This document shows, in pieces, positions 1 through 9,905 of a DNA stretch of 19,608 bases. Both the position numbers and the translations under genes were made by a program. Within the stretch, counting starts at the first letter, position 1. Each line of letters starts with the position of its first letter. The notes under the pieces are model-generated. The model did not search any database, was not told the origin of the DNA, and was given only the letters and a program-made list of their open reading frames with translations. Source of the stretch: Ignavibacteria bacterium. Lineage in GTDB: Bacteria; Bacteroidota; Ignavibacteria; Tepidaquicellales; Tepidaquicellaceae. The stretch spans positions 1 to 19,608 of the forward strand of contig JADJTX010000047.1 in assembly GCA_016710985.1 (NCBI GenBank), read 5' to 3'.

Positions 1-352
1 TTTGCCTTTGAAATTGTTGGACGAGCAAATTGGTTTACAATTTCTCCTAATGCTTCCATGCATATAATATTATTTTTAAAAGAACATCCAAACATAATTC
101 GTTATTTCAAATATTGTTGGGGCGCAGATGAATTTATATTTTGAACTATTCTGTTCAATTCCAAAATTCAAAGAAAATATTGTCCCAAACCTAGTATATG
201 TTGATTGGACTGATCAAAAAAAAGGGCACCCGAGAATTTTAGATATTTCTGATTTTTCCAGGTTGAAAAACTCAACCATGTTGTTTGCAAGAAAATTTGA
301 CTTAACAATTGATAGTGAAATATTCCGCTCTCTTGAGGGGAGATTTCAGTGA
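1..352 (+). CDS. Core-2/I-branching beta-1,6-N-acetylglucosaminyltransferase-like (GT14), C-terminal part
   Basis: This is the 3' end of a glycosyltransferase whose start lies left of the window. Reading from base 1, frame 1 gives GRANWFTIS, then HPNIIRYFKYCWGADEF, and it runs into a stop inside a TTTT run near 139-146. The next frame continues without loss with FKENIV, YVDWTD, GHPRIL and LFARKFD to the TGA at 350-352. The order W-F-T-hS ... YFKY..xADE.hF ... FK..IV ... YhDW ... HP.IL ... LFARKFD matches the bacterial core-2/I-branching family (PF02485, GT14), which transfers GlcNAc in beta-1,6 linkage and in bacteria sits in EPS or capsule loci. About 117 residues are visible of a family usually near 300. 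The gene is convergent with the GT4 gene, with 15 bp between stops. The single frameshift is probably a homopolymer error. Confidence 0.82.
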
Positions 353-367
353 GAAATAAAAAAGGCT

Positions 368-1506
368 TCAGTCTATAATTTTTCTAAATTTTTCTGCCCA
401 GACAGGCCAATTCAATGATTCTTCAAACCTCATTCGGCTAGATTCAACTAACTTTTTATATTTTATTTTATCTGAATAAAGTTGATGAATTAATTTACCA
501 TAGTCATTCCCTCTAGACTCTAAAGTAAGGCAGAAACCATTAATTCCATCTTTTACAATATCCGGAATACCCCCAGTAATAGAAGATATTGACGGAACAC
601 CATATGCATTAGCTTCTTCTGAAACTAATGATGAACAATCTGCTTTTGTCGGCAATATTAAGAAATGAATGGTTGATAAAATATCTACAAATTTTTTATA
701 ATCCGACTCTTCATTCTTGTTTAAAAAAGGAACAACTTTCATATCTGGATTTGAAAAATGCTCGGGTGGTTTACATCCACATACAATTAACTGCACATTA
801 ATTTCCAAAGATTGTAAATAGAGTAGTGTCTCAAATGCTATATCACCCCCTTTGCGTTGCCCTTCAACAGCCAGAAATAAAAGTGTAAGTTTTGTATTTG
901 AAAATTTATTAAATATTATACCCCTTTCAGGAATAGAATCCATATTTGCACCAAGTGGCATTATATGTATTTTCTCTTTACTAATTCTGTAATCCTTTAT
1001 GGCAGATTCAGCAGCCCAAGATGAAGGATAAATTATTTTATTACTTTTTCGTAGTGCTCTTTTTTCAAGTACATTACCTGTTATTTTAGATATAAAAAAA
1101 ATATTTGAAAAATCATCGCTATAATAATCTACAATTAATTTAAAGGTTGTATCAGAAATATAATATATCGGGAGATTTGTTTTTAAAAATGCGATTTCGG
1201 AAGATGCTGCTGAGCAACAATGAAATCAAAATTTCTCTTTCTCAATTTTTTGAAAAATCTGGCAGCATAAAAACTTAAAAGCAAACTGTATTTTGAAGCA
1301 TATGCTTTTTTAAATAGAAACCTAATTATTTTGGCTTGAATATTAAATATCCCTTTAATATATGCAGGAAGAATAACGGGCCCGATAAAGTCCACTTCGC
1401 CTATATATTTTTGTAACGTATTTCCGATATAAAAAGTTGTCCCTGACCATGACCTTTTATCTTTTGGGTCATTAATACTTAAAAATGCAATTCGATACTT
1501 TTTCAT
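368..1506 (-). CDS. GT4 family glycosyltransferase (EPS locus)
   Basis: This is a cytoplasmic GT-B fold sugar transferase of about 379 residues. The N-terminal Rossmann half begins MKKYRIAFLSINDPKDKRSW with SGTTFYIGNTL. The C-terminal half has LLFLAVEGQRKGGD, then EEANAYGVPSISSITGGIPD followed by IVKDGINGF. This is the GT4 nucleotide-sugar site with its E-x7-type motif and the G-G-h-P/E signature. A one-base loss near 1213 breaks it: FIVA runs out of frame, while the next frame continues AASSEIAFLKTNLPIYYIS. One added base would restore a single ORF of normal length for the family. The ATG at 1504-1506 is two bases after the stop of the upstream GT2 and has an AAGAGGAG Shine-Dalgarno, so the two are translationally coupled. 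The stop TGA is at 368-370. The exact sugar and linkage cannot be read from the sequence. Confidence 0.86.
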
Positions 1507-1508
1507 TT

Positions 1509-2734
1509 TTACTCCTCTTGGATCTGATTTTTATCAAAATATGTTTTATTAGAAACATCAGTTCTTGTATGAACTGTATGAATAAATTCTTTATTCGCCT
1601 TTTTCAAGTGAAATAATGTAGCAAACATTGCTATGACTGCTCTAGGAAGGCTTGATATAGCAGATAACAGTTTTTGTTTATCAATTCTGATGGCAATGCT
1701 ATGAACAAACTAATTATATAAACAAGTTTAAACACATACAACAAAAGATTTCGGTATAATAAAATAAACCGAAACTGTAAACAATGGAAGTAATAAAAGC
1801 AGAAATGATCTTGGCAAAACCAAATTATTTAGAATTGCTAAATTAGGGAAATAACTGATATTCCCTTTTTATTAACATTGAGAAAGATTTAAAAAATATT
1901 TTAAATAAATAAATTGACTTGACACCCATCTTTTTCTTTGTTGTTTTTAAATACGGAAACTGAATCTACCTTTTCGTCATATATAATTGCCTCACTTAAA
2001 TACCTAATATTTACACCTTGTTCAACCAACTTAAATTGAAGCACCTTATCAAACCCACCAATTGCATCTATTTGATTGAGAATTTCTTTAATTTGCGAAT
2101 AATTGAAAGCCATTCCTGATCCAATCACAGAAGAAGATAATCAAATGCACTTGCTCCTTTTCTAAATAAATTATTATTTATCCCTTCACTACAGGCATCT
2201 AAAATTGCAAATGAAGAATCAAGATTCTTGGCAACTCTTCTACCCTGAATTGCTTTAGGACCTGAGAGAAATGCAGCATTGACTTTGTGTAAAAATTATT
2301 TTCCATTATATTGTCAGCATCGCATATAACGGCTATATCATATCCTTTTTATCCTTCTAAATGCTTCATTAAGTGATTTAGTTTTAGTGCTTTTTCAAAT
2401 GAAACCTCAAAAACAGTTAATGGCAACCCTTTTAAGATAGCAATGGTTTCCAGGTTTAAATGAATCAGCAATTATATACACATCAAATTTTTTGGAAGGG
2501 TAGTTTTGTTTCAAAAATCTGTTTGGCGGTAGAGAGAATAATTATGTCTTCCTTATATGCCGGAACTAAGATAGCAAACCTATTCAGGTGACTATTTGTT
2601 TCAATATTTTCTGCATCAGATTTATAAAATAATTTCCCTGCAACAGCAAGAAAGAATACATATAACACATTTAGAACCAAAAATATAAGTAGGCATATAT
2701 AAATAATGTATACCGCAAACAGTAAAATGTTCAT
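1509..2734 (-). CDS. Membrane-bound GT2 family glycosyltransferase with QxxRW motif
   Basis: Reconstructed length is about 408 residues, from the ATG at 2732-2734 to the TAA at 1509-1511. An N-terminal membrane helix (ICLLIFLVLNVLYVFFLAVA) leads into the GT-A domain with RFAILVPAYKED, then CDADNIM (the DxD metal site), GPKAIQGRRVAKNLD, GSGMAFNY, and a QRKRW motif followed by VSSQF, which is the QxxRW acceptor-site motif of processive or cellulose-synthase-like GT2 enzymes. Hydrophobic C-terminal segments follow (NNLVLPRSFLLLLLPLF and similar), and the tail reads EFIHTVHTRTDVSNKTYFDK. At least six indels break the frame (around 2480, 2420, 2350, 2280, 2130 and 1945, with more in 1700-1900). 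The protein is probably an inner-membrane transferase that extends the EPS repeat unit. The GT4 follows in the same operon. Confidence 0.82.
1512..1519 (-). promoter_or_regulatory. Strong Shine-Dalgarno of the GT4 gene inside the end of the GT2 gene
   Basis: On the minus strand the sequence reads AAGAGGAG, then TAA (the GT2 stop), two bases, then the GT4 ATG. The site lies five bases before the start and decides that start. It encodes the last residues (QEE) of the upstream protein. Purine-rich sites this close to consensus are not common in Bacteroidota, which supports tight coupling of the two genes. Confidence 0.6.
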
Positions 2735-2765
2735 TTTTTGTATTAATTTTTAAAATACATCACTT

Positions 2766-2796
2766 CAAAATATACATTTGGAATTAGGTTTGCAAA
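2766..2796 (-). promoter_or_regulatory. Putative Bacteroidota-type promoter for the minus-strand GT2-GT4 operon
   Basis: On the minus strand a TTTG (2793-2796) is followed after 18 bases by TATATTTTG (2766-2774), close to the Bacteroidota consensus TTTG-N19-21-TAnnTTTG with one extra T. It lies about 30 bases before the GT2 ATG, a usual leader length. The 178-bp space between the divergent GT2 genes (2735-2912) otherwise holds only AT-rich sequence. A TATTTTG at 2898-2904 on the plus strand is too close to the other GT2 start to be its promoter. Confidence 0.35.
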
Positions 2797-2912
2797 TTAA
2801 ACCATTAAATCCTGATTTCTAATTTATTAAATTAGTTACTCGCATACATTAAGTTAAAAAAAAGCAAGATTCATTCTTTCCATGTCATTAGTTTCCCTAT
2901 TTTGGCATTCTT

Positions 2913-4081
2913 ATGAATTTTTTGTACACACTACTTTTAGTCAGCCTTTCTATTATATTTTACAACTATATAGGATATTCATTTATTGCTGCATTTTTGA
3001 TTCTAATATCAAGAAAAAGAAACAAACCAGAAATTGAAGACAGCAATTCTCATTTCAGTGTTTCCTTTATTGTTTGTGCTTTTAATGAAGAAGAATGTAT
3101 AACTAAAAAAATTAATAACACTACTAGTTTAAATTATCCAAAAGATAAAAAATAGAATACATTTTTATTACAGATGGGTCTGTCGATGATACGATGAAAC
3201 TTATTTCAGGGCACCCCGAAATAATGCATTTACATCAAGATGAACGAAAAGGCAAATCTGCAGCGCTATAACAGAGCTGTAGAATCAGCAACAAGCGAAA
3301 TTTTAGTTTTTAGTGATGCCAATACATTGCTAAATATTGACTTATTAAAATGTCTTACTCGTCATTACACTGATAATAAAATCGGTGCTGTTTCAGGAGA
3401 GAAAATAGTTAGCTCTGATGATAATGAAGGTGATGTTAAAAGCGAAGGTCTATATTGGAAATATGAATCTTTTCTTAAAAAATTGATTCCGACTGTTACT
3501 CAGTAGTAGGTGCTGCCGGTGAATTATTTTCTTTAAGAAGTTCATTATTTGAACCGGTTTCCAGTGATGCAATCCTAGATGATTTTATTATTTCTATGAA
3601 GATCGCATTTAAAGGTTATCGTATTAAATATGAACCTAAAGCGTATGCAAAAGAAACACCTTCTTTCTCGATAAAGATGAACAAAAAAGAAAGATCAGAA
3701 TTGCTGCTGGGGATTTCAGGCAATAAGTTATTTAACTCCAGCACTCAAATTTTGGAAACATCCTAAATTAAGTTTCTTATATATTTCACACCGGGTTTTA
3801 AGATGGGCGGTTTCTCCATTTTGTTTAGTCTTCGCTTTCTTTTCTTCTTTTATTTTATTTGTAAATTCTTACAATCTGATAGCCAGTTGTCTTTTCTTAT
3901 TACAAGTGTTCTTTTATTTCTTTGCTTACTTTGGCTATGCTTTTACAAGTTTAAGTAAGTCTAAATTCTTTCAAATACCCTATTATTTTGTATTTATGAA
4001 TATTTCTGTTTTTTTTGGTTTTTCCGCTTTTTGAAAGGTAAACAAAGTGCAATTTGGGAAAAAGTAAAAAGAAGATCATAA
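2913..4081 (+). CDS. Membrane-associated GT2 family glycosyltransferase
   Basis: Reconstructed length is about 389 residues, from the ATG at 2913 to the TAA at 4079-4081. It has an N-terminal membrane helix (TLLLVSLSIIFYNYIGYSF), a GT-A core with VSFIVCAFNEEECI, a DGSVDDT motif, DERKGKSAALNRAVESA, FSDANT (metal site), VSGEKIV, VVGAAGELFSLR, ILDDFIISMKIAFKGYRI with a DD catalytic-base motif, and EQKRKIRIAAGD. Two or three C-terminal membrane helices follow (3780-4030), ending KRRS. Frameshifts occur near 3150, 3255, 3490, 3680 and 4020, and each is repaired by a neighbouring frame. This architecture (TM, GT-A, R-rich motif, TMs) is that of hyaluronan-, cellulose- or N-glycan-type GT2 enzymes at the inner membrane. 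It heads the plus-strand run with the Wzc-like gene and is divergent from the other GT2. Confidence 0.84.
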
Positions 4082-4361
4082 CAATTTGATTATCAGAATA
4101 TTATACTCTTCATTAAAAAATATCTTATTAAGATTAACTTATGAAAAGCAATTTATACATTATAAGAATATTTAACACAATAAATTGAATAATAATACTT
4201 TTAAGGTATCAAAAATTTGCAAGAATGCATTTTGATTACTAATTTTACCTACAATTTTAATTAATTCATCTCTACTGGTATTAGTTCTGTATTTAGCATG
4301 CAAAACCTGGAAAAACCTCCTTTCCAAATTCCTATAATCATTCACAACTAATAATTGTTTA
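4082..4361. other. Intergenic region between GT2 and the Wzc-like gene, with competing short reading frames
   Basis: This 280-bp space has no clear gene. On the minus strand, 4345 to 4172 is an open frame of 57 codons from a GTG (start region VNDYRNLERRFFQVLHAKY, later TSRDELIKIVG), with protein-like, helix-forming composition. On the plus strand, 4234 to about 4336 encodes a hydrophobic stretch (LINSSLLVLVLYLA). The two are antisense to each other, so at most one is likely real, and I cannot decide. TGGAAA-7 nt-TTTCCA (4308-4326) could form a short hairpin upstream of the Wzc-like start. I see no confident promoter. Confidence 0.3.
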
Positions 4362-6559
4362 ATGGATTTAATTTACTTGTTCAGGTTTTATTAAAAAAGA
4401 AAGTGGATAATCATTTTATCTGCTATAATTGCATCTGGTTTGGTTTATTTTTAACCAGAAATCAACCTAAGAAATACAGGTCCGGTGCAAGAATTTCAAC
4501 AGGATATACCGTTAGTGATGAAATTAAAGTCAATAAGGAAAGTTATAATTTTTATGAAGCTGACACAAAATTTACAACGCAATTGTTACATTAAGTTCCC
4601 CATCAGTTACTAGTTTGTATCATACATGTTGATATTACACGACCTAGAGGATAGCACAAACAGATTTAAAATACTTTCTGATGATCAGAAAAACTCAGGC
4701 CTATATAAAGAAAATAAATAAAAAAGAAGCAATTCTTTTGTTTTCAAAAAATTAGAAAACATGACTATGCTTACCTCTTACAAACCGGAAGAAAAAAAAC
4801 TGCTTGAATTTTTAAACTTATATGGATATAATTATAAAACAATTGAAACAACCTGAATATCTACAGAGTAGAAAGAACAGACTATATTCAAATTGATTTT
4901 GTATCTGAAAGTCCGAGCTTTCTGCCTTCGTTGCCAATAATGTATTCACCCAATTTTTAAGATATTATAGTTTGGTTAGAAATGATAAATCGCAGGAATC
5001 AATCGATACATTAAAAAGTTTAGTAGTAAAGAAAAAACAGGAACTTGATTTAAAGAGAAGAATGGTTGGCGGAGATGCTGCTTTAGGGCTGGATTTACAG
5101 GGGTCAAGTAAGTTGGATCTTTATCTCCAACTTGGAACAGGTTTTAACAGATGAAAGAAGCAGACAGATTACTTTATTTTCCTCCTTGAAGAAAGTGGAG
5201 CAGAAACTTGCAGCTATTGGATCCGTTAATTCAGTACGAAAATAATAATAATAATGATGAATTAATTGCTTTAAGAAAAGCCAAAACCAAGCATATCAGG
5301 ATTATTTAAACTCAGGATCTTCTGATAATGATTTATTAGAAAAATATGATCGACTAAATAATGAATATCAAAAAAAGTTCCAAAGTAATTCTCCCATTGG
5401 TAATCAAAAGGAGGAAGAAAGTGAAAGAACAAGATCTCAACTTATAAATCAAAAAATGATTTAAAATTGACATTGAAGCAAGTTATGGTAATATTCAATT
5501 GGTTCAGAGCAAAATTAATAGCCTGAAAGGATCAGTATCTTCCGATGCCTCGAGAAGTATAATGACAGAAACATTATTAAAGATATAGATCTTGCTGAAA
5601 AAGAATATATAGCTGCAAAAGAAAAGTACAATGCTGCAACTGATATAGATTTTCCAATGTTAATAATTTCAGTCAAGTTTTTTAGCCCAACCTGCATTTG
5701 AACCGGAGCCCTCTAAAGACTTATCCTTATAGCAATGGCCGGATTTGCTGCCATGATAACAACGATACTTATTATTATCCTATTAACCTATTTGGACACC
5801 TCGGTAAAAACCCCAGGGATATTTAATAAGTCGGTAAATTTAAAATTGATAAGTCTTGTAAACCAAACTAACCTTCAGAAAAAAAATATTGTCGAAATAA
5901 TAGGAAAGCGGGAAATCAAAAAGGTCCTGACGCACAACGGCACAATATTTTCAGAGAATCAATCCGGAAACTTAGGTTTGAAATAGAAAAAAACAGGCAA
6001 ACAAATATTTTTATTTACAAGTACTAAAAAAAGGGATGGGAAAAACTTTGATTCAGGCTTTATCTTATGGCCTGAGTTTAAGTCATAAAAAGATATTAAT
6101 AATTGATACTAATTTTCCAACAATGATTTAACTGTTCAGTTATCCGCTAATCCAGATTTAGAGACAACAGATTATTCTGCACTCGGCGAAACAGCGTTGG
6201 TTGCAAAAGTAAAAAAACATGCGAGTGTTTCTCAATACTCAGATAATATCTATGTAATTGCTTCAGAGGGCGGGGACTACACCCCTTCAGAGATATTTCC
6301 CCAAAATAATCTTTTTAAAAACCTACACATTTTAAAAAATGAGTTCGATTACATATTTCTAGAAGGCCCACCTTTAAATGACTTTTCTGATAGTCGAGAA
6401 TTAGCCCAGTATGCTGAAAAAATAATAGCAGTATTTTCTGCAGATCACTCAATGAAATTAATTGATAAGGAATCAATAAAGTTCTACAATGAACTAGGCG
6501 ATAAATTCTGTGGCGCTATATTAAATAAAGTAGACTTGCAAAATATTAATGTAACCTAA
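4362..6559 (+). CDS. Wzc/GNVR-type polysaccharide chain-length determinant with a divergent BY-kinase domain
   Basis: About 732 residues reconstructed. The N-terminus MDLIYLFR is followed by a membrane helix (bases 4400-4450, ending FLTRNQPKKYRSGARISTGY, typical of Wzz domains). A long periplasmic coiled-coil region covers about 4950-5690 (LKSLVVKKKQELDLKRRM, later KLDLISNLEQVL across a frameshift). The second helix is at 5735-5790 (AMITTILIIILLTYL) after a proline-rich EPEPSK segment. The cytoplasmic ATPase domain has Walker A TSTKKGMGKT (6017-6047), a Walker A' region ILIIDTNF, and a Walker B region FDYIFLEGPP (6344-6373). It ends NKVDLQNINVT with no tyrosine cluster. The protein controls polymer length and export at the inner membrane. 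At least ten indels interrupt it. The TolC-like gene starts 13 bp after its stop. Confidence 0.82.
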
Positions 6560-6572
6560 TTAATCTCTTTTT

Positions 6573-7308
6573 ATGAACCCATCCACCAACCCTTTTATCT
6601 TATCACTATTAATTATTGTATTTTTTTTACAGCTTCATTACATACCGCTGCTCAAAATTTAACAACCAGTAATAAAATTGATACAACTAAATCATTTAAA
6701 AAGAGAACTTCCAGATAGCATAATTGAAAAAAGATTATTAGCACTTGCTCTAACAAATCCTGCTTTTGATGCAGCAAAGCATAATAATAAAATTAACGAG
6801 TATCAGTTAAAAGCTGCGAAAAATGCCTGGCTTAATTTACTGACCCTTTCAGCTAATTATAATGATCAGACTTTTTCGAATACCAGCAACACAGGACAAG
6901 TAGTTTATCCAAAATATTTTACAGGTATTACAATTCCGCTTGGATCTATATTTTCCAAAACTTCTGTTAAAGCAGCCAAAGAGCAAGTTGAGATCGGCAA
7001 CTTGAATCAAGAAATGATATCAAGAAATATCCGAACAGAGGTTCTTGGTAAATACAAACAATTTAAAACATACGAAACTTTTATATCACCAGCAACAGGT
7101 TGTAGATGACTATAAACAGGTTTGCTACAGGCAGAAAAAAAAATTAGTAATCAAGAAATTACTATTGAATACTATAACAATTCCTCAAAAATTATAAGAT
7201 GAGCTAGCCAAACTTCTAAATCTGCAACTTCAACAACAGATTTTAGAACTTGAAATTGAAAGAATCATTGGAACTGATTTAGAAAACATTCTTTTTGAAA
7301 CTGAATAG
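6573..7308 (+). CDS. Short TolC-like outer-membrane factor
   Basis: About 245 residues reconstructed. The start at 6573-6575 gives a signal peptide (SLLIIVFF, then TASLHTAAQN across a frameshift in the T run at 6621-6630). The mature part has LALALTNPAFDAAKHNNKIN, YQLKAAKNAWLNLLTLSANY, ITIPLGSIFSKTSVKAAKEQ and long heptad-like helices (EQVEIGNLNQEMISRNIR, KISNQEITIEYYNNSSKNY). This is the helix-strand-helix pattern of one outer membrane efflux protein (PF02321) repeat. TolC proteins usually have two repeats and 400-500 residues, so this is a half-size member. It follows the Wzc-like gene by 13 bp in an EPS locus, so it may form or support the outer-membrane exit for the polymer. Frameshifts are near 6625, 6690, 7090, 7190 and 7295. 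The stop is TAG at 7306-7308. Confidence 0.72.
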
Positions 7309-7364
7309 TTTTGAAAAAGAATAGACCTTAATTTAGTACTTAATGTACTGAGTATTAATTCAGA

Positions 7365-8451
7365 ATGAAGAAAATAAACCTTAGCCTAAATAGCTGGATT
7401 GCTAAATCTTTTAATACATCCGTACTAAAAAGAATAGAATTCAATGGGTCGATTATTTAAGAGGAATTGCCATAATATTAGTTGTTTATAGACATACACT
7501 TATAGGAATTGAAAGAACCGGCTTATATATACCTGATTATCTGGTAGAAGCTAATATGGTATTTACAGTTTTCGAATGCCTTTGTTTTTTATTATAGCGG
7601 GTATATTTATTAGCAAAAGTTTAGCAAAAACACAAATAACTGTTTTAATAAAAATTAAGTTTGAAAATCTAATTTATCCTTATTTAATATGGTGTGGAAT
7701 TCAAATCTCGTTGCAAATTCTATTCAACTCCTATACAAATTCTAACCGGTCATTTATTGATTATACTTATATGTTCTATCATCCAAGATCGTTAGATCAA
7801 TTTTGGTATTTACCTGCACTTTTTAACACCTCACTTCTTTTTATCTTCCTTAGTAAATATAATTTAAAGCCAATTATACATCTACTGTTTGCCTGTACTT
7901 TATATTTTGCATCATCTTTCTTCCGAGAAATAAGTATGATTTAAGATATATTTGAATTTTACATTTTCTTTGTAATAGGAGATATTATTTCAAAATTATT
8001 TTTTGATAAAAATTTTTTAGAAAAGTTTAATAAGCCTACAATCCTACTTTTTCTTATACCTGTTTTTATCCTTACCCAGGCTATTTACTTAGATAAAAAT
8101 GAATACTATTATTTAAATAATTTTTTCGGGCAATCCCAATTTCTATTTATTGCACTAATAGGATGCTTAACTATGTTTTCTATTGCATATCTTTTACAAA
8201 AAAATAAACTATTTTCCTTTTTAAGAGTAATAGGCTTTCATTCATTATACATATACGTAATGCATGTTTTAGTAATAGCTTTTATGAGGATTGTTCTGAC
8301 AAAAATATTTGGAATAACTGACAGTATTACTTTATTAGGAATTGGTGTAATTATTGGCATAATCTTTCCAATTATGATATATAATCACTTTATAAAAGAT
8401 GGATACTTCTGGTTTCTATTTCATTTGAAAAAAAAAACTAGCCCAGATTAA
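7365..8451 (+). CDS. Acyltransferase 3 family membrane protein (polymer O-acylation)
   Basis: About 361 residues reconstructed from the ATG at 7365 to the TAA at 8449-8451. After a short lead, a frameshift near 7445 gives WVDYLRGIAIILVVYRHTL, the conserved R-G...H signature of the acyltransferase 3 family (PF01757) in the first membrane helix. RMPLFFIIAGIFISKSLAK follows, then FWYLPALFNTSLLFIFLSKY and about eight more hydrophobic segments, including SLYIYVMHVLVIAFMRIVL near the end. These enzymes transfer acyl groups, often acetyl, from the cytoplasmic donor to extracytoplasmic sugars. Besides indels near 7445 and 7575, there is an in-frame TAA at 7942-7944 (MI-stop-DIFEF) that could be a C-to-T change or read error. 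The last 14 bases overlap the 3' end of the minus-strand Wzy-like gene. Confidence 0.84.
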
Positions 8452-9903
8452 CATTATCCCAATTTTCATTGAAAGTCTTTGCTCGTAATGTTAAAGCAAT
8501 TAATGGATAGTATACAACTATGTCAGTAATTTGTCCAATTGCATCCTGCGCATATTGAGCAACATATAATGAAAAGAAAAAGGCTGTAGATGCAGCAAAC
8601 AACATCTTTAACTCCTTTCGGTTAGAAGCAAAATATGCCTTTATCCCGTTTCTAAGTATTATGAAATAAAGAATACATAAAACAGCAAGTCCAATCCAAC
8701 CAGCTTCTAATGCAAATTTCATATAACCACTATCGGGTGGGAAACCAGCAAGACGATGACCTGGATTATATTGTAATCCTCCTGCTCCAGAAGTTCTCAT
8801 ACCTCCTCCAATTGGATGTGATAAAATATAAGGTCTAATAAAAACTTTATTTTGAATACGTACTTTAAATGATTCGTCTTTATTTCCCAAGAAGGTAGTC
8901 CTAAATCTATTTATTGTTTGGTTACTATAAGGTCCATACATTAAAACAACAAATATCAGTGAGCCTACAACTGCAAATATCTTAGTACTATTCCTATTAA
9001 TTGTTAACAATATATAAAACACAAGATCTCAATTACCATTGCGTTTGCAGTTCTGGTTCCTAGAAGCTCATACCCAGAATCATTATTATAACACCTACAA
9101 AAAAGTATAATTTAATTTTAATTTTCTTGATTTAATGCTATAATGGTATAGAATACACTTCAGCAGCCATTATTACTCCAAAAGCAGATGGGTCCGACAT
9201 TGTTGAAAACTTTCGAAAATCGCCACTAATATAAATCAATCCAAATCGATGTGGATCAGACGTCACCCATGCAATTTCAAAATCAAACAACCCGTGAATT
9301 TGTTGAATACAACCATATAATCCGCTTATGGTACATAGAATGAAAACTACAACTACAAATTTTTTAACAAAAATCCTTACTCTAAACAAATTGTAGCCAA
9401 TAAGAAGAAGCATAAATTCAGCTAATACTTTACGTAATGTCAAAAACCATCCTGAAAGGAATGCGCATAAGGATTGAATAGTTGGAGCCCGATGTATGTA
9501 TATAAAATCATAAGGCAAACAATAACAGTTGATTTTGGAATTCATATTTGACGTTTACTCATAAAGAGGCTTAAGAAAGTTGCTACAACCAAAATATCTG
9601 AAGCAACACCCACTGGCAAACTATCATTAAACAAGAACCTGTTTAAATGGAAGGAAAAAAAAGAATACGTAATAGTAAAATATAAACCTGCTTCCGTATT
9701 TAATAAACAAAGCAGAACAGCGGCCAAACCAATAACAAATCCAAACAAGCTAATTCCGATTATTTGATAATTGGATAATAATATACCGAAAATGATTGCG
9801 ATAACTATAACTGAAAGATAACCGACAAAATTATCCAGCTTTTCATCAATAATTTTTTGAAAAAAGCTAAAATTCTATCACCATTTTTTTTCAGACGGGT
9901 CAT
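8438..9903 (-). CDS. O-antigen ligase / Wzy-type polymerase family membrane protein
   Basis: About 488 residues reconstructed. The start ATG at 9901-9903 gives MTRLKKNGDRILAFF, followed by many membrane helices (SLFGFVIGLAAVLLCLLNTE, KKFVVVVFILCTISGLYGC). Family landmarks are SFHLNRFL, a long loop with RFGLIYISGDFRKFSTMSDP, GTRTANAM after IIMILGMSF, and the periplasmic HPIGGGMRTSG with FPPDSGYMKFALEAGWIGL, then VVYYPLIALTLR. This is the PF04932 layout. Members either polymerise lipid-linked repeats or ligate finished chains to a carrier, and the sequence alone does not separate these. In this locus polymerase is the likelier role. Frameshifts are near 9860, 9545, 9450, 9150, 9060 and 9010. 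A microprotein gene ends two bases before its start, so the two are cotranscribed. Confidence 0.82.
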
Positions 9904-9905
9904 AC

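Noticed and set aside
1509..2734. Calling the minus-strand GT2 a pseudogene
   Set aside because: The DxD, GSGMAFNY and QxxRW motifs are all intact once frames are joined, and gene ends and the coupled downstream start are preserved.
5515..5697. Minus-strand 60-codon open frame inside the Wzc-like gene
   Set aside because: It is antisense to the coiled-coil region, which reads through on the plus strand with a typical Wzc pattern.
7337..7351. AGTAC-TTAAT-GTACT inverted repeat before the acyltransferase as an operator
   Set aside because: A five-base arm in AT-rich sequence is easily found by chance, and no regulator or second copy is seen.
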